NCBI GenBank assembly: GCA_965216155.1
Contig: CBDCFD010000006.1
Location: forward strand, 248,001 to 312,000
Direction of reading: 5' to 3'
Length of the DNA: 64,000 nt
DNA from: CATOSP01 sp965216155
Lineage (GTDB): Bacteria > Chloroflexota > Dehalococcoidia > Lucifugimonadales > UBA3495
Positions 43,111 through 51,439 of the stretch are shown here, piece by piece. A program made the translations under genes and the position numbers. Every line of letters starts with the position of its first letter. Position 1 is the stretch's first letter. The notes under the pieces were generated by a model. That model was not told where the DNA came from, made no database searches, and worked only from the letters and a program-made list of their open reading frames with translations.

Positions 43111-43587
43111 ATGCCCGGACTAGTCCATGTTCAGACCACCATCAACGGTGATGAGGTTAACTTCCTTTGCGAGCCACGGCAGAGTCTCCTTGAATGTCTT
43201 CGGGATGTTCTCGGGATGACCGGCAGCAAGGAAGGGTGCAACGACGGCAATTGCGGCGCTTGCACGGTGATATTCGACGGCCGGATCGTCGACTCCTGCC
43301 TGGTAATGGGAGTGGAAGCCCAGGGCAAGGAGATCACCACTATCGAGGGCCTGGCAACTCCGGAAGGACTCCACCCGATCCAGCAAGCTTTCTTGGAGAA
43401 CGCTGCCCTCCAATGCGGCATCTGCACCCCGGGATTCATCGTCGCCTCCAAGGAGCTTTTGGACACCGAACCGGATGCTGATGAGGGGCGAATCAGACAC
43501 TGGTTGGCTGGCAACCTTTGCCGCTGCACCGGTTACGACAAGATCGTCCGCGCCGTGTTGGACGCCGGACAACGGATGCAGCAGTAG
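43111..43587 (+). CDS. Xanthine dehydrogenase-type 2Fe-2S iron-sulfur subunit
   Basis: 158 residues. Seen: plant-type ferredoxin cluster CNDGNCGACTVIFDGRIVDS (with C at the further position) and the second cluster QCGICTPGF...CRCTGY. It carries electrons between the molybdenum and FAD subunits. An upstream ATG (43078) in the same frame is possible, but the AGAGGGGG ribosome site points to 43111. The pair lacks its CoxL/XdhA-type partner here. Confidence 0.94.
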   Translation: MPGLVHVQTTINGDEVNFLCEPRQSLLECLRDVLGMTGSKEGCNDGNCGACTVIFDGRIVDSCLVMGVEAQGKEITTIEGLATPEGLHPIQQAFLENAALQCGICTPGFIVASKELLDTEPDADEGRIRHWLAGNLCRCTGYDKIVRAVLDAGQRMQQ

Positions 43588-43619
43588 GCCGCTACAGGGT
43601 AACTTGAGGACTTAGCGGC

Positions 43620-43997
43620 ATGGCTACGGTATTCATCCCCACAATGCTCCAGCCGATGACCAATGGAGTGAAGCAGGTCGAGTTCGAGGCCACCAACGTG
43701 CGCCAGGTGATCGAAGGACTCGACCTGCTTTATCCCGGAGTCAAAGACAGGCTCGTGGAAGAAGGCAGGATCAGGCCCAGCCTGGCAGTCTCCATCGACG
43801 GTGAAGTGGCCAGGATGGGCATGTTGGAAAAAGTCGCGCCGCGCAGCGAGGTCCACTTCGTGCCTGCCATCGCAGGCGGAATGTCTCTTGAGCCTCGCAA
43901 ATTCAAGTTTAGGAATGTGTCTGCGTACAACGGCGCGGCCGTTGACACCTTCGCGGGTCTCTGGGGGGCCGGGCGGCATATCGGGAGATGTGATTGA
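43620..43997 (+). CDS. MoaD/ThiS-like ubiquitin-fold protein with a C-terminal extension
   Basis: 125 residues. The first 89 match MoaD/ThiS sulfur carriers: MATVFIPTMLQPMTNGVKQV, a beta-grasp pattern and the typical end FVPAIAGG at about residues 82-89. Functional sulfur carriers must end in Gly-Gly, but here 36 further residues follow without a stop. Either it must be cleaved (e.g. by a JAMM peptidase), the tail results from a lost stop or frameshift, or it is not a sulfur carrier. Linked to molybdenum-enzyme subunits upstream, which supports a molybdopterin-related role. Confidence 0.8.
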   Translation: MATVFIPTMLQPMTNGVKQVEFEATNVRQVIEGLDLLYPGVKDRLVEEGRIRPSLAVSIDGEVARMGMLEKVAPRSEVHFVPAIAGGMSLEPRKFKFRNVSAYNGAAVDTFAGLWGAGRHIGRCD

Positions 43998-44518
43998 TGG
44001 GAAGGCGATTTAAGCCGAAAGTTGAGTCCCTTGTGTCCGCCGGAGGAGTAGTCTACCGCCAGGGTGACTCCGGAATCGAAACCGTGCTTTGCGGAAGGTC
44101 TCTGTCGGCCATTGCGACTGGCGATGAAGAGGAGCCGAGGGAACGGAGCGGGCGCTTCCCCTCCGAGTGCTTCCGCTGGAGTCTGGCCAAGGGCACGCCC
44201 GACGAGGGCGAAACTCTGGAAGAGACCGCTCTACGCGAAGTCCAGGAAGAGACGGGCTTGGAAGTCGAGCTAGAGGCTCCCATCTCCAGCATCACATATT
44301 GGTTCGCCGACCGGGAGAGCTCGGTCAAGTTTCGGAAGACCGTCCACTTCTACCTGATGGTTCCCGTCGGCGGCGATACGGGACTCCATGATCCCGAATT
44401 CGACGTCGTACAGTGGTTCTCCTTCGACGAAGCCCTCGGCGCTCTCGCCTACCCCAACGAGGCGGGCGTCCTTCGGCAGGCCGGTGCGTTGATTTCCAAG
44501 CAGATAGGAGACCTGTGA
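43997..44518 (+). CDS. NUDIX hydrolase
   Basis: 173 residues. Complete Nudix box GTPDEGETLEETALREVQEE with TGLEV following (G-x5-E-x7-REUxEExGU), which binds the Mg2+ and pyrophosphate of its substrate. An N-terminal strand (ESLVSAGGVVYRQGDSG) precedes. The start ATG overlaps the MoaD-like stop (TGATG), indicating coupling. Substrate (nucleotide diphosphate derivative, Ap4A or similar) not assignable. Followed directly by a GNAT acetyltransferase. Confidence 0.93.
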   Translation: MGRRFKPKVESLVSAGGVVYRQGDSGIETVLCGRSLSAIATGDEEEPRERSGRFPSECFRWSLAKGTPDEGETLEETALREVQEETGLEVELEAPISSITYWFADRESSVKFRKTVHFYLMVPVGGDTGLHDPEFDVVQWFSFDEALGALAYPNEAGVLRQAGALISKQIGDL

Positions 44519-44519
44519 C

Positions 44520-45119
44520 ATGGTTGCACTCCAAGGCGCGAGAATCGTCCTCCGGGACAAACGCCTGGAGGACGCCGAGCAGGACTATATCTGGCGCTCC
44601 GACCCGGAGTTGGCCCGCTTGGACGCGGCTTATCCCCTTACCATGACCTTCGAGCGGTTCCTGAAGATCTTTCAAGACCAGCTAAAGTACCCCACACCCG
44701 GCTCACACCATTTCGCAACCGAAACGCTCGACGGCAAGTTCATCGGCAATTGCATGTACTACGATCTGGACAGCGTCAACATGGAAGCGGAACTCGGCAT
44801 TGTTCTGGGCGACCGCGATTACTGGAGCAACGCCTACGGCTATGACGCCGTGGTGACCCTGCTGGAATACATGTTCGACGAGCGGAAGCTGAAGAAAGTG
44901 TACCTCCACACGCTGGAATGGAATAAGCGCGCCCAAAGGTGCTTCGAGAAATGCGGGTTCGTGCCAATACGCCAGGTGCGCCGTCTCTCCCACGACTTTC
45001 TACGCATGGAAGTGTTGCGCGACGACTGGTACGCGCGTTCCGAAGACCGTCTGACACAACGCTTCGTCTATCGGGACAGGGAAGCTCCCCAAGCGCAGGA
45101 CTCGACCGGCGAGGACTAA
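44520..45119 (+). CDS. GNAT family N-acetyltransferase (RimJ/RimL-like)
   Basis: 199 residues. Seen: IVLRDKRLEDAEQDYIWRSD at the start, ELGIVLGDRDYWSNAYGYDA with the acetyl-CoA loop region, and YLHTLEWNKRAQRCFEKCGF (the V-x-N-x-x-A-x-x-x-Y/F-K-GF acceptor motif). It transfers an acetyl group to an amine; substrate unknown. ATG is one nucleotide after the NUDIX stop, suggesting one transcript. Convergent with hisA. Confidence 0.9.
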   Translation: MVALQGARIVLRDKRLEDAEQDYIWRSDPELARLDAAYPLTMTFERFLKIFQDQLKYPTPGSHHFATETLDGKFIGNCMYYDLDSVNMEAELGIVLGDRDYWSNAYGYDAVVTLLEYMFDERKLKKVYLHTLEWNKRAQRCFEKCGFVPIRQVRRLSHDFLRMEVLRDDWYARSEDRLTQRFVYRDREAPQAQDSTGED

Positions 45120-45144
45120 CCCAGCCTGTGTATCCCAGGTCGGA

Positions 45145-45876
45145 TTACCCCGCCTCGGCCCCCGCCGCGGCCCCCATCGCGTCCTTTAGGCTCATCGTAC
45201 CATCATAGAAGGCGCGCCCCACGATTCCCCCTTCTACTCCGGTCTCAACCAGACTCCGTATATGCTCCAGGCTTGCAATTCCCCCCGAGGCGAGCACGGC
45301 CATCCCTGATGACCTGACCAACTCCTCGTTGGCCGCAAAGTTTGGCTCGGTCATAGTACCGTCGCGGGAAATATCGGTGTAGAGGACTCTCTCCACGCCT
45401 AGCGAGGCCATCCGGCGGGCCAGTTCCGTCGCCGTCACCGAGGTCTGTTCGACCCAACCCCTCGTGGACACCATTCCGTCCCTGGCGTCCAACGCCACGA
45501 CCACCCGCCCGCTGCCGTAGTCCCGGCATAGCTGTTCCACCAGGGAAGGGTCTTCAACCGCCGCGGTGCCGATAACGATCCTGGCCGCCCCCGTCTCCAA
45601 CACCAGTCCTGCGGACCCCGCATCGCGGATGCCTCCCCCGACCTGCACCGGGATGGTCAAGCGGCTGATGATGGTGGAAATGGCCTCGAAGTTCGCCGGG
45701 CTGCCCGCTAGAGCCCCGTCCAGGTCGACCAGGTGAAGCCGGGACGCGCCCTGCTCCTCCCAGGACTGGGCCACCGCCGCCGGGTCGTCCGAGTAGACGG
45801 TCTCCCGCTGGTAATCCCCCTGGTAGAGCCGGACACAACGGCCCGCCTTCAGGTCGATTGAAGGGATTACTTCCAC
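45145..45876 (-). CDS. hisA: ProFAR isomerase HisA
   Basis: 243 residues, normal length. It converts ProFAR to PRFAR in histidine synthesis. Seen: VIPSIDLKAGRCVRLYQGDY (catalytic Asp in the first strand), VQVGGGIRD, VALDARDG and VLYTDISRDGT (second catalytic Asp), and VLASGGIASLEHI. PriA-type bifunctionality cannot be excluded. The start is GTG, 5 nt after the hisH stop, so the two are co-translated. hisF and the other his genes are not in the window. Confidence 0.95.
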   Translation of the reverse strand: MEVIPSIDLKAGRCVRLYQGDYQRETVYSDDPAAVAQSWEEQGASRLHLVDLDGALAGSPANFEAISTIISRLTIPVQVGGGIRDAGSAGLVLETGAARIVIGTAAVEDPSLVEQLCRDYGSGRVVVALDARDGMVSTRGWVEQTSVTATELARRMASLGVERVLYTDISRDGTMTEPNFAANEELVRSSGMAVLASGGIASLEHIRSLVETGVEGGIVGRAFYDGTMSLKDAMGAAAGAEAG

Positions 45877-45881
45877 GGCGG

Positions 45882-46508
45882 TTAGGCGGACTTCTTCGCC
45901 AATTCGACGAAATTGCGGTAAACACGCAGCCCCACCGGGCCGCTCTTCTCCGGGTGGAACTGGGTCGCAACCAGATTGTCCCTAGCGTAGACGCTGCAGA
46001 ATGGAACGCCGTATTCGGTAACCCCTGCGACCCACGTCGACTCGCTGGGGGCGGCGTAATAGCTGTGGACGAAGTAGAAGTGGCTCCGCTGCGGAATATC
46101 CTGTAACACGGGATGCTCCGCCTCGAACTCCACGCTGTTCCAACCCATGTGAGGGACCTTGAGACCGTCTGGCAACCGCTTCACGTTTCCGGGAATGATG
46201 CCCAGGCAGCCCGCGTCTCCCTCCTCAGTCCGCTCCAGCAACAGTTGGAGACCCAGGCAAATGCCCATGAAAGGTCTTCCCGAAGCTACATAGTCCTGAA
46301 GGGGAGTTACCAGCCCTCGGCTCTCAAGGGCGGCCATCGCGGCAGGACCGGAACCAACTCCGGGGAATATAACCGCGTCGGCACCCGCCAGTTCGGAGGG
46401 GTCCCCGGTCACCAGGGGTGACACACCCACCGATTCCAGGGCCCGTGTAACACTCCGGACGTTCCCCGACTGGTAATCTATGACCACCAGTTTGATCGGG
46501 CCGGCCAT
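45882..46508 (-). CDS. hisH: Imidazole glycerol-phosphate synthase glutaminase subunit HisH
   Basis: 208 residues. It supplies ammonia from glutamine to HisF, making IGP and AICAR. Seen: VIDYQSGNVRSVTRAL at the start, the oxyanion strand PGVGSGP, nucleophile GICLGLQLLLE (catalytic Cys about residue 83), and HFYFVHSYYA with the catalytic-His region FHPEKSGPVG. Upstream neighbour is a cobalamin adenosyltransferase gene; hisA follows. Confidence 0.95.
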   Translation of the reverse strand: MAGPIKLVVIDYQSGNVRSVTRALESVGVSPLVTGDPSELAGADAVIFPGVGSGPAAMAALESRGLVTPLQDYVASGRPFMGICLGLQLLLERTEEGDAGCLGIIPGNVKRLPDGLKVPHMGWNSVEFEAEHPVLQDIPQRSHFYFVHSYYAAPSESTWVAGVTEYGVPFCSVYARDNLVATQFHPEKSGPVGLRVYRNFVELAKKSA

Positions 46509-46514
46509 GATTGG

Positions 46515-47099
46515 CTAGCTGCGTTGGCCGGTGGCCCGCTCGTAGGGGAGCCCCCGGTCCTCGTAGCGAGCGAGAACGAACAAAAGGTCGCCAAGGCGGT
46601 TCAGGTAATTGATTATCAGCTCGTTGGTCAGCAGCCCCTCTTCCTTGACGGCCACGACCCGCCGCTCGGCGGTGCGGATGATGCAACGGGCCATGTCGAT
46701 GGCCGACGACGCCGGGGAGCCGCCGGGAAGTATGAACACCTTGGGCATCTCGAAGTTCTCTTCCAGCGAGTCGATGGTGTTTTCCAGGTTCTCCACCATC
46801 TCGGCGGTGACGGGAAGGAAGTGCTCCTGGAAAAGCTCGTACTTGTCCGGGTCGGTGGCAAGCTCGGCGGCGATGGTGAACAAGTCTCGCTGCAACTCCC
46901 GCAGGGTATCCTGCACCCGCTCGTCGGACGTGAAAGCCCTGGCCAATCCCATCGCCGACACGGCTTCGTCGGTGATGCCGTAAGCCTCGGTGTGAGGGTT
47001 GTTCTTTGACACCCGCCCGCCGTAGAGCAGGCTCGTTTCTCCCTTGTCGCCAAACTTGGTGTAGACCCGTTTCCTGTAGGAATCCGACGAAGAACTCAC
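46515..47099 (-). CDS. ATP:cob(I)alamin adenosyltransferase, PduO type
   Basis: 194 residues. It forms adenosylcobalamin from cob(I)alamin and ATP. Seen: N-terminal KRVYTKFGDKGETSLLYGGR (the TKTGDxGxT ATP-binding motif with F for T), FILPGGSPASSAIDMARCII with the catalytic Arg, RTAERRVVAVKE, and ELIINYLNRLGDLLFVLARY. Six nucleotides separate it from hisH, an unusual operon partner. Implies B12-dependent enzymes elsewhere in the genome. Confidence 0.95.
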   Translation of the reverse strand: MSSSSDSYRKRVYTKFGDKGETSLLYGGRVSKNNPHTEAYGITDEAVSAMGLARAFTSDERVQDTLRELQRDLFTIAAELATDPDKYELFQEHFLPVTAEMVENLENTIDSLEENFEMPKVFILPGGSPASSAIDMARCIIRTAERRVVAVKEEGLLTNELIINYLNRLGDLLFVLARYEDRGLPYERATGQRS

Positions 47100-47256
47100 C
47101 GCTCACATCCTCATGTTGGGCGAATCGGGGCGCCGAGGTATTGGCTCTATGTGCTGAACGCATTGTAGCATAGGGCCAATTGGCGGGATACACTGGCTTG
47201 GGTTGTCAGCAGGGCAATCGCGTTGTAGCTTGGCAGCCGCGACATAGCCGATATGC

Positions 47257-47262
47257 TATTAT
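47257..47262 (+). promoter_or_regulatory. Extended -10 box of the second Uma2 gene
   Basis: TGC-TATTAT about 45 nt before the ATG with ribosome site GGGAGG. It matches the recurring TGCTA(A/T/G)(A/T)AT form seen upstream of other genes in this window. Confidence 0.4.
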
Positions 47263-47308
47263 GGAGACGACCCGCCCCAACTCCGGCAACGGTCACGGGA
47301 GGATTGTC

Positions 47309-48199
47309 ATGACTACCAGGTTGCCGCCGGGCAGCCAGCCGCAGCTTTCGCCAAACATCATCGTTCCAGACCATGACGCTCCCGACGACCTCGAACCGCT
47401 GCCCGACGCCATGCACCAACTGCCGCATTTCACCGAAACAATAGAGGTCGTCAAGACGGTCTTTCGCGGACTGCCCGCGGCGCTGGTCAGCGGCGACACC
47501 CCCATCTACTACGAAGAGGAGGGACAGCAGCGGATAGTGAGGCCCGACTGTTACGTCGCTTTCGGTGTGGACACAGTAGCAATACTGCGCCGCAACGGGT
47601 ATTTCATGCGACTGGTGAACAAACCGCCCGACTTTGCCCTGGAAATCGCTTCCGAAAGCACCCACATGGAGGACACCGGTCGCAAGCGCGACCTTTACGC
47701 CCGGCTTGGAATCGGTGAGTACTGGCGGTTCGACGCCACCGGAGGCGAGTTTTACCGTGAGCCTCTGGTGGGCGAAGTCCTGATAGACGGGGAGTACCGG
47801 CGCACAGAGATGCAGCGGAACGAGGAAGGTCTGGTCTGGGGCCGCAGCGAGACGTTGGGGCTGGACCTGTGCTGGGACAAAGGGCGTCTCCGCTTCTACG
47901 ACCCGGTGACCGGGGAATACCGGCTCAACATGGGGGAGTTGGTAGACGCCGTTGCAGAGAGAGACCGGATAATTGTAGAGAGGGAGCGGATAATTGTAGA
48001 GAGAGACCAGGCCTTACGGGAGGCGGAGATCGCCATAGACGCCGAACGCGCCGCTCGTCAAGACGCGGAAACCCGCGCTGCCGCCGACGCGGAAGCCCGC
48101 CGGGACGCCGAGGCTGCGCTGCAAACGGAGCAAGCGGCGCGAGATGCGGACCGGACCAGGATACGGCAACTCGAGGAACAACTGCGCCGCCGGCAGTAG
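47309..48199 (+). CDS. Uma2 family protein (PD-(D/E)XK-like) with long coiled C-terminus
   Basis: 296 residues. Seen: VRPDCYVAFGV (catalytic Asp), PDFALEIASESTHMEDTGRK and DLYARLGIGEYWRFDATGG, as in the paralogue at 38.1 kb. Residues 210-296 form a charged coiled coil containing a short tandem repeat (RIIVERERIIVERD), made by a near-exact DNA duplication around 47960-48005. The start is chosen by the GGGAGG ribosome site; an earlier in-frame start exists but has no such signal. Confidence 0.9.
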   Translation: MTTRLPPGSQPQLSPNIIVPDHDAPDDLEPLPDAMHQLPHFTETIEVVKTVFRGLPAALVSGDTPIYYEEEGQQRIVRPDCYVAFGVDTVAILRRNGYFMRLVNKPPDFALEIASESTHMEDTGRKRDLYARLGIGEYWRFDATGGEFYREPLVGEVLIDGEYRRTEMQRNEEGLVWGRSETLGLDLCWDKGRLRFYDPVTGEYRLNMGELVDAVAERDRIIVERERIIVERDQALREAEIAIDAERAARQDAETRAAADAEARRDAEAALQTEQAARDADRTRIRQLEEQLRRRQ

Positions 48200-48327
48200 G
48201 GCCAAACGGGCGGCGCTCCTGCGCCCGCATGTCTCTCCTCTCTTCAAATCTCCGCGTTCGCGCCTCCGTCGCCCCGGTTTTGCCGTGGACTGGTTGGGAT
48301 ATTAATCTTGCCGAGAGGAGCAGACCC

Positions 48328-49516
48328 ATGTGGCCAATGATTGCGGAACCCGGTTTGTGCTGCGCGGAGTGCAAGCACGCCATCCAACCGGGTCGGCTGT
48401 GTCTGTCAGAACTCCCCGAGGAGACCCCTGACGGCGTCAGCCGTTGCGACTTTGACAACTATTGCATCGGTTGCCCGCAATGCTGGGCGCAAGGCAAGTA
48501 CGCTTGCTATGTTCGTCACTTGGACTCCGGCGCAAACACTGGCAACCCCCCCGTAGCCTGCCCTGCGCCCGCTGCGGACGGCGCATCGGAGCCGGGGAAA
48601 AGGCCAGTGTTGAAATCTACTATGACTGGCCAGGCGAAACCGCAGACGGCCATAGCAGTGTATTGACCAAATCCGGCGCCCTGGCTTGGCCGCCGCTGCC
48701 CAGACCGGCGCCGTCATCCGGGGCATACCCGACGGCTCTTTCGCCAACCTCACCGGCAACTTGCAACGCAAGTTTATGGATGCTGGCCTGCGCCCGGAAC
48801 ACGGAGTCAGGACTGCCGCTGAATCTCAAGCCTTGTACCAGGAATCAGTGCCATCCTTCGTCCGCAACTACGGCGAGGACGCGGTGCGCCAGTTTTTGCA
48901 AGGCAAAGACGCCAGCCACATACATTCTGTCCACGGTTCCCCCGGGTTGGCAACCGATACCGGCAACATCCTTTGGGAAAACTCCGGCATCAACCGCGCT
49001 CGTGGCGCCGTGGATATGACGGGTTGGGGGCAGTTCACCGCCCATGCCAGCAACGCTTTCGACGCAACCGCCATCGTGATGAGAGAGTGCGCCACTGCCG
49101 CCGTTACATCTGCATTGCTGGCCGCATTGCTGGAAGCGCCAGTGAGCGGAATTGAGAATTATATCCACTACCAGAAAGGCCGCAAGACTGGAGAGGAGGC
49201 CATCAAGGATGCCGCCAAGTCCATCGCCACACACGCCGGGACCGGCGCAATAGTCGGCATCGGCGTGACCATCGCAATCGGTGTGGGAGCCGGTCCCATC
49301 ATCGCCACTCTTGCCCCCATCCTGATACCCGTGGGATTGGCGCTGTACGGACTCAGCGCGCTAAAGCGCATCCTGAACGCCCTGAAGGACGGCCTGCCGT
49401 TCAACCAGGTAGGCACCTACTTTTGCAGCCCCCGCTGCCACACAACGTTTGCCTATGAGACGGGGAAGTCAGCGTTGATGCGGTGGGAGAGTAATCGGCT
49501 GGTCCTAACCAGCTAA
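48328..49516 (+). pseudogene. Cysteine-rich, HNH-like, membrane-spanning protein broken by two frameshifts
   Basis: Three consecutive frames encode what reads as one protein. Frame 1: MWPMIAEPGLCCAECKHAI with zinc-type cysteine pairs, to about 48540. Frame 3: CARCGRRIGAGEKASVEIYY to SVLTKSGALAW, to about 48685. Frame 2: LAAAAQTGAVIRGIPDGSFA through a segment SHIHSV...NILWENSGINRARG that resembles HNH-type nuclease motifs, then a glycine-rich hydrophobic stretch (GAIVGIGVTIAIGVGAGPII) and a C-terminal CSPRCH pair. Each shift is minus one. It could be an effector or toxin-like protein. Sequencing error is possible because a neighbour is also frameshifted; the HNH assignment is tentative. Confidence 0.55.
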
Positions 49517-50654
49517 TACCCCTCGGTCAACTCCAACTCCCAATCACCGCCGGCGCTGGCATAAAGCAGGTATTCCTTACCTGGCTTGACTTCCACAGGG
49601 TACTCATTCAAATGGACTTGCCCGTCAACATTGACCACCTCACACTCATCAGCGCCATCCAGACTGACCACCTCAACATAGAAATGACCGCCGCCGTCAT
49701 GGCGCAAGTTGGCCCGAATGGGGCGTGAACCAACCCGAAAGGGACCTGCTATCGTTGCTCCGCCACTCCCGCCGTACTGTAAGGAAACTGCACAGCAACC
49801 TGCCCCAACTCCGGCTGGAGCATAGTGCATTCCCATCTCCCCGTAGGTGAGACCTGCAAATGATAACTAACGTCGGGATGCGGGTCCCGCCACTCGCCTT
49901 CGGCAACCCGCCAAAGACCGAGCGCCCCTCCTTTCCCATCAAGTTCGAACAGGGTTGTCGGGCTATCAAAAATTCCTGGGTCATCCCGCACTAGGTCAAT
50001 CTTGGCTGTCCCTATTCCCTCATGCTCGAACGATACCGCCAACGCGCCCGATGAAAGCTGGAAATTTTTCGAGACCCACGGAAACTCAGGGTTTCGAGCG
50101 TCACCCTCGAAATTTATCCGGTCGCCGGCCAAGTCAAACACGCTAGGAGAATTCTGACCAAAAGCCTGCCAGACTTCTTGATCGAATTTAGAATCAAGTA
50201 GCCCAACGCAAATGGTCATATTGTGAATCGCCTTACCAAGACTCAGCCCTGAATCACTGGAAACTTGCAAGGCATTGTCTGGCCCCAACGACAACAATTG
50301 GGAGGACAGCAACTTCTGAAAACCATCAACCGCAGTGTCAAAAACGCCAATCTCGGTAAGGACACTCAAATTCTCGCCGCGATCGCTGATTTCCCAATCA
50401 TCGCCTACGCGAGTAACATACAGTCTAACCCAAGGTTCGGGATTATCGCTCCCTGTAACAGCCGAATCCTTGGTCGCTGGCAACGACCAGAACGGCAACG
50501 TCAAGCAGTAGGCGCCGTCGCCAGCAGGCTCTACCGACGCCATTGACCGTAGATAGCCTAGATATTCATCCAAGACCGAATCCGACTCCTTGCCGGACTC
50601 GCCTGCAACACGCCTGCCCACGAACTTTCCAAACACGCCGCACCTCTTAATCAA
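49513..50654 (-). pseudogene. DUF1828-like protein with C-terminal beta domain, frameshifted
   Basis: The N-terminal 300 residues resemble DUF1828 proteins (DDWEISDRGENLSVLTEIGV about residues 84-103). The frame stops after QFPYSTAGVAEQR, but the neighbouring frame continues at once with GGSGGATIAGPFRVGSRPIR and a beta-sandwich tail ending ELELTEGY. One base change near 49770-49790 would join them into about 380 residues. So this is one gene split by a single frameshift or sequencing error, not two. Its 3' end overlaps the 3' end of the preceding broken gene by 4 bp. DUF1828 proteins are phage/accessory-linked; function unknown. Confidence 0.65.
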
Positions 50655-50691
50655 TACCGGTTTAACTACCTCAAGACAGCACCCCGATTAT

Positions 50692-50757
50692 AGCGCTGTG
50701 ATACGATGAGGTTATCCCAAACGGGAATGTAGCTATGCCACCCGAAGTCCGCATCGG
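50692..50757 (+). repeat. Degenerate duplicate of the cofE promoter and first codons
   Basis: ATTATAGCG(C)TGTGATACGAT through ATGCCACCCGAAGTCCGC matches 51393-51465 at about 80% over 65-70 bp, including the promoter region, ribosome site and first six or so cofE codons (MPPEVR). After that the copy loses similarity. It lies just downstream of the HEPN gene, which the two copies flank. Confidence 0.7.
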
Positions 50758-50779
50758 TTGCCTGGATTCAGCTTCCGCC

Positions 50780-51307
50780 TCATGGGAAATTCGTCAGGTC
50801 AGGCGGATGACGTAGAGAGAATCCGACTGGTGACGCATCTCCGATTTGCAACTCCCGGTTTCCAGTGAGCCTTCTCAGGCGAAGCCGGTCAGTCTCGTCA
50901 CCTATTGTGTATGGGCGGGGAGCTTCAATCCGCAAGCTTTCCAACTCCGGCAGCAAGTCCTCGATGAGAGTAATGGTGGTGCCTATGTACTCGGGGTAGT
51001 CGCTATTCTCGTAAAAGTTGCGGTGCATGTTATTTGCATGGTTCGTTGCCAGAAGAAGGCGAGAGTGGTCGTACTCCATTCCAATTTGGTGTCCCACGTC
51101 CAGAACGTAGTTGTGCCCCCTGTGCTGCCATCCCCTCTCTTGAGCAATGGCCTTGAGCGCCTGGGCCATTGCTCCCCATGCCTTCTCCGACGCTTGGAGA
51201 CGGTTGCCGCGTTGAAGTTCCTCTCTTGCGTGCTGAATAAACCTGCGGCTTATCACCTTTCGGTCTTCCGGACTGGCGACTCCGGGCGGGGGCAATGGCG
51301 TTGTCAA
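50780..51307 (-). CDS. HEPN-domain (PaREP1-like) protein
   Basis: 175 residues. Seen: the PaREP1/HEPN pattern HAREELQRGNRLQASEKAWG, then AMAQALKAIAQERGWQHRGH and a later helix with NHANNMHRNFYENSDYPEYI. This all-helical fold is shared with HEPN ribonucleases and toxin partners, but no clear R-x4-6-H active site can be read (RNFYEN lacks His in place). The gene sits between two copies of the cofE 5' region, as if inserted. Partner nucleotidyltransferase genes are not adjacent. Function unknown. Confidence 0.8.
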   Translation of the reverse strand: MTTPLPPPGVASPEDRKVISRRFIQHAREELQRGNRLQASEKAWGAMAQALKAIAQERGWQHRGHNYVLDVGHQIGMEYDHSRLLLATNHANNMHRNFYENSDYPEYIGTTITLIEDLLPELESLRIEAPRPYTIGDETDRLRLRRLTGNRELQIGDASPVGFSLRHPPDLTNFP

Positions 51308-51392
51308 TTCTTGTTCTCCCGACTAAGTTCCCATCACGACCGGCAAGAGCATCCAAGGCAATGATGGCAACTCCCAATTCTCAGTCAAACTA

Positions 51393-51439
51393 TTATAGCG
51401 TTGTGATACGATAAACGTATCTTAAACAGGAAGGTAGCT
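51393..51439 (+). promoter_or_regulatory. cofE upstream region with palindrome
   Basis: GATACG-ATAAA-CGTATC (51405-51421) is a perfect 6-bp inverted repeat directly upstream of the ribosome site AGGAAGG. In the degenerate duplicate at 50.7 kb one arm is lost. Candidate operator for cofE. Confidence 0.45.

Noticed and set aside
46324..47193. 289-codon minus-strand frame across hisH and the adenosyltransferase
   Set aside because: Overlaps two well-supported genes in another frame and shows no family motif.
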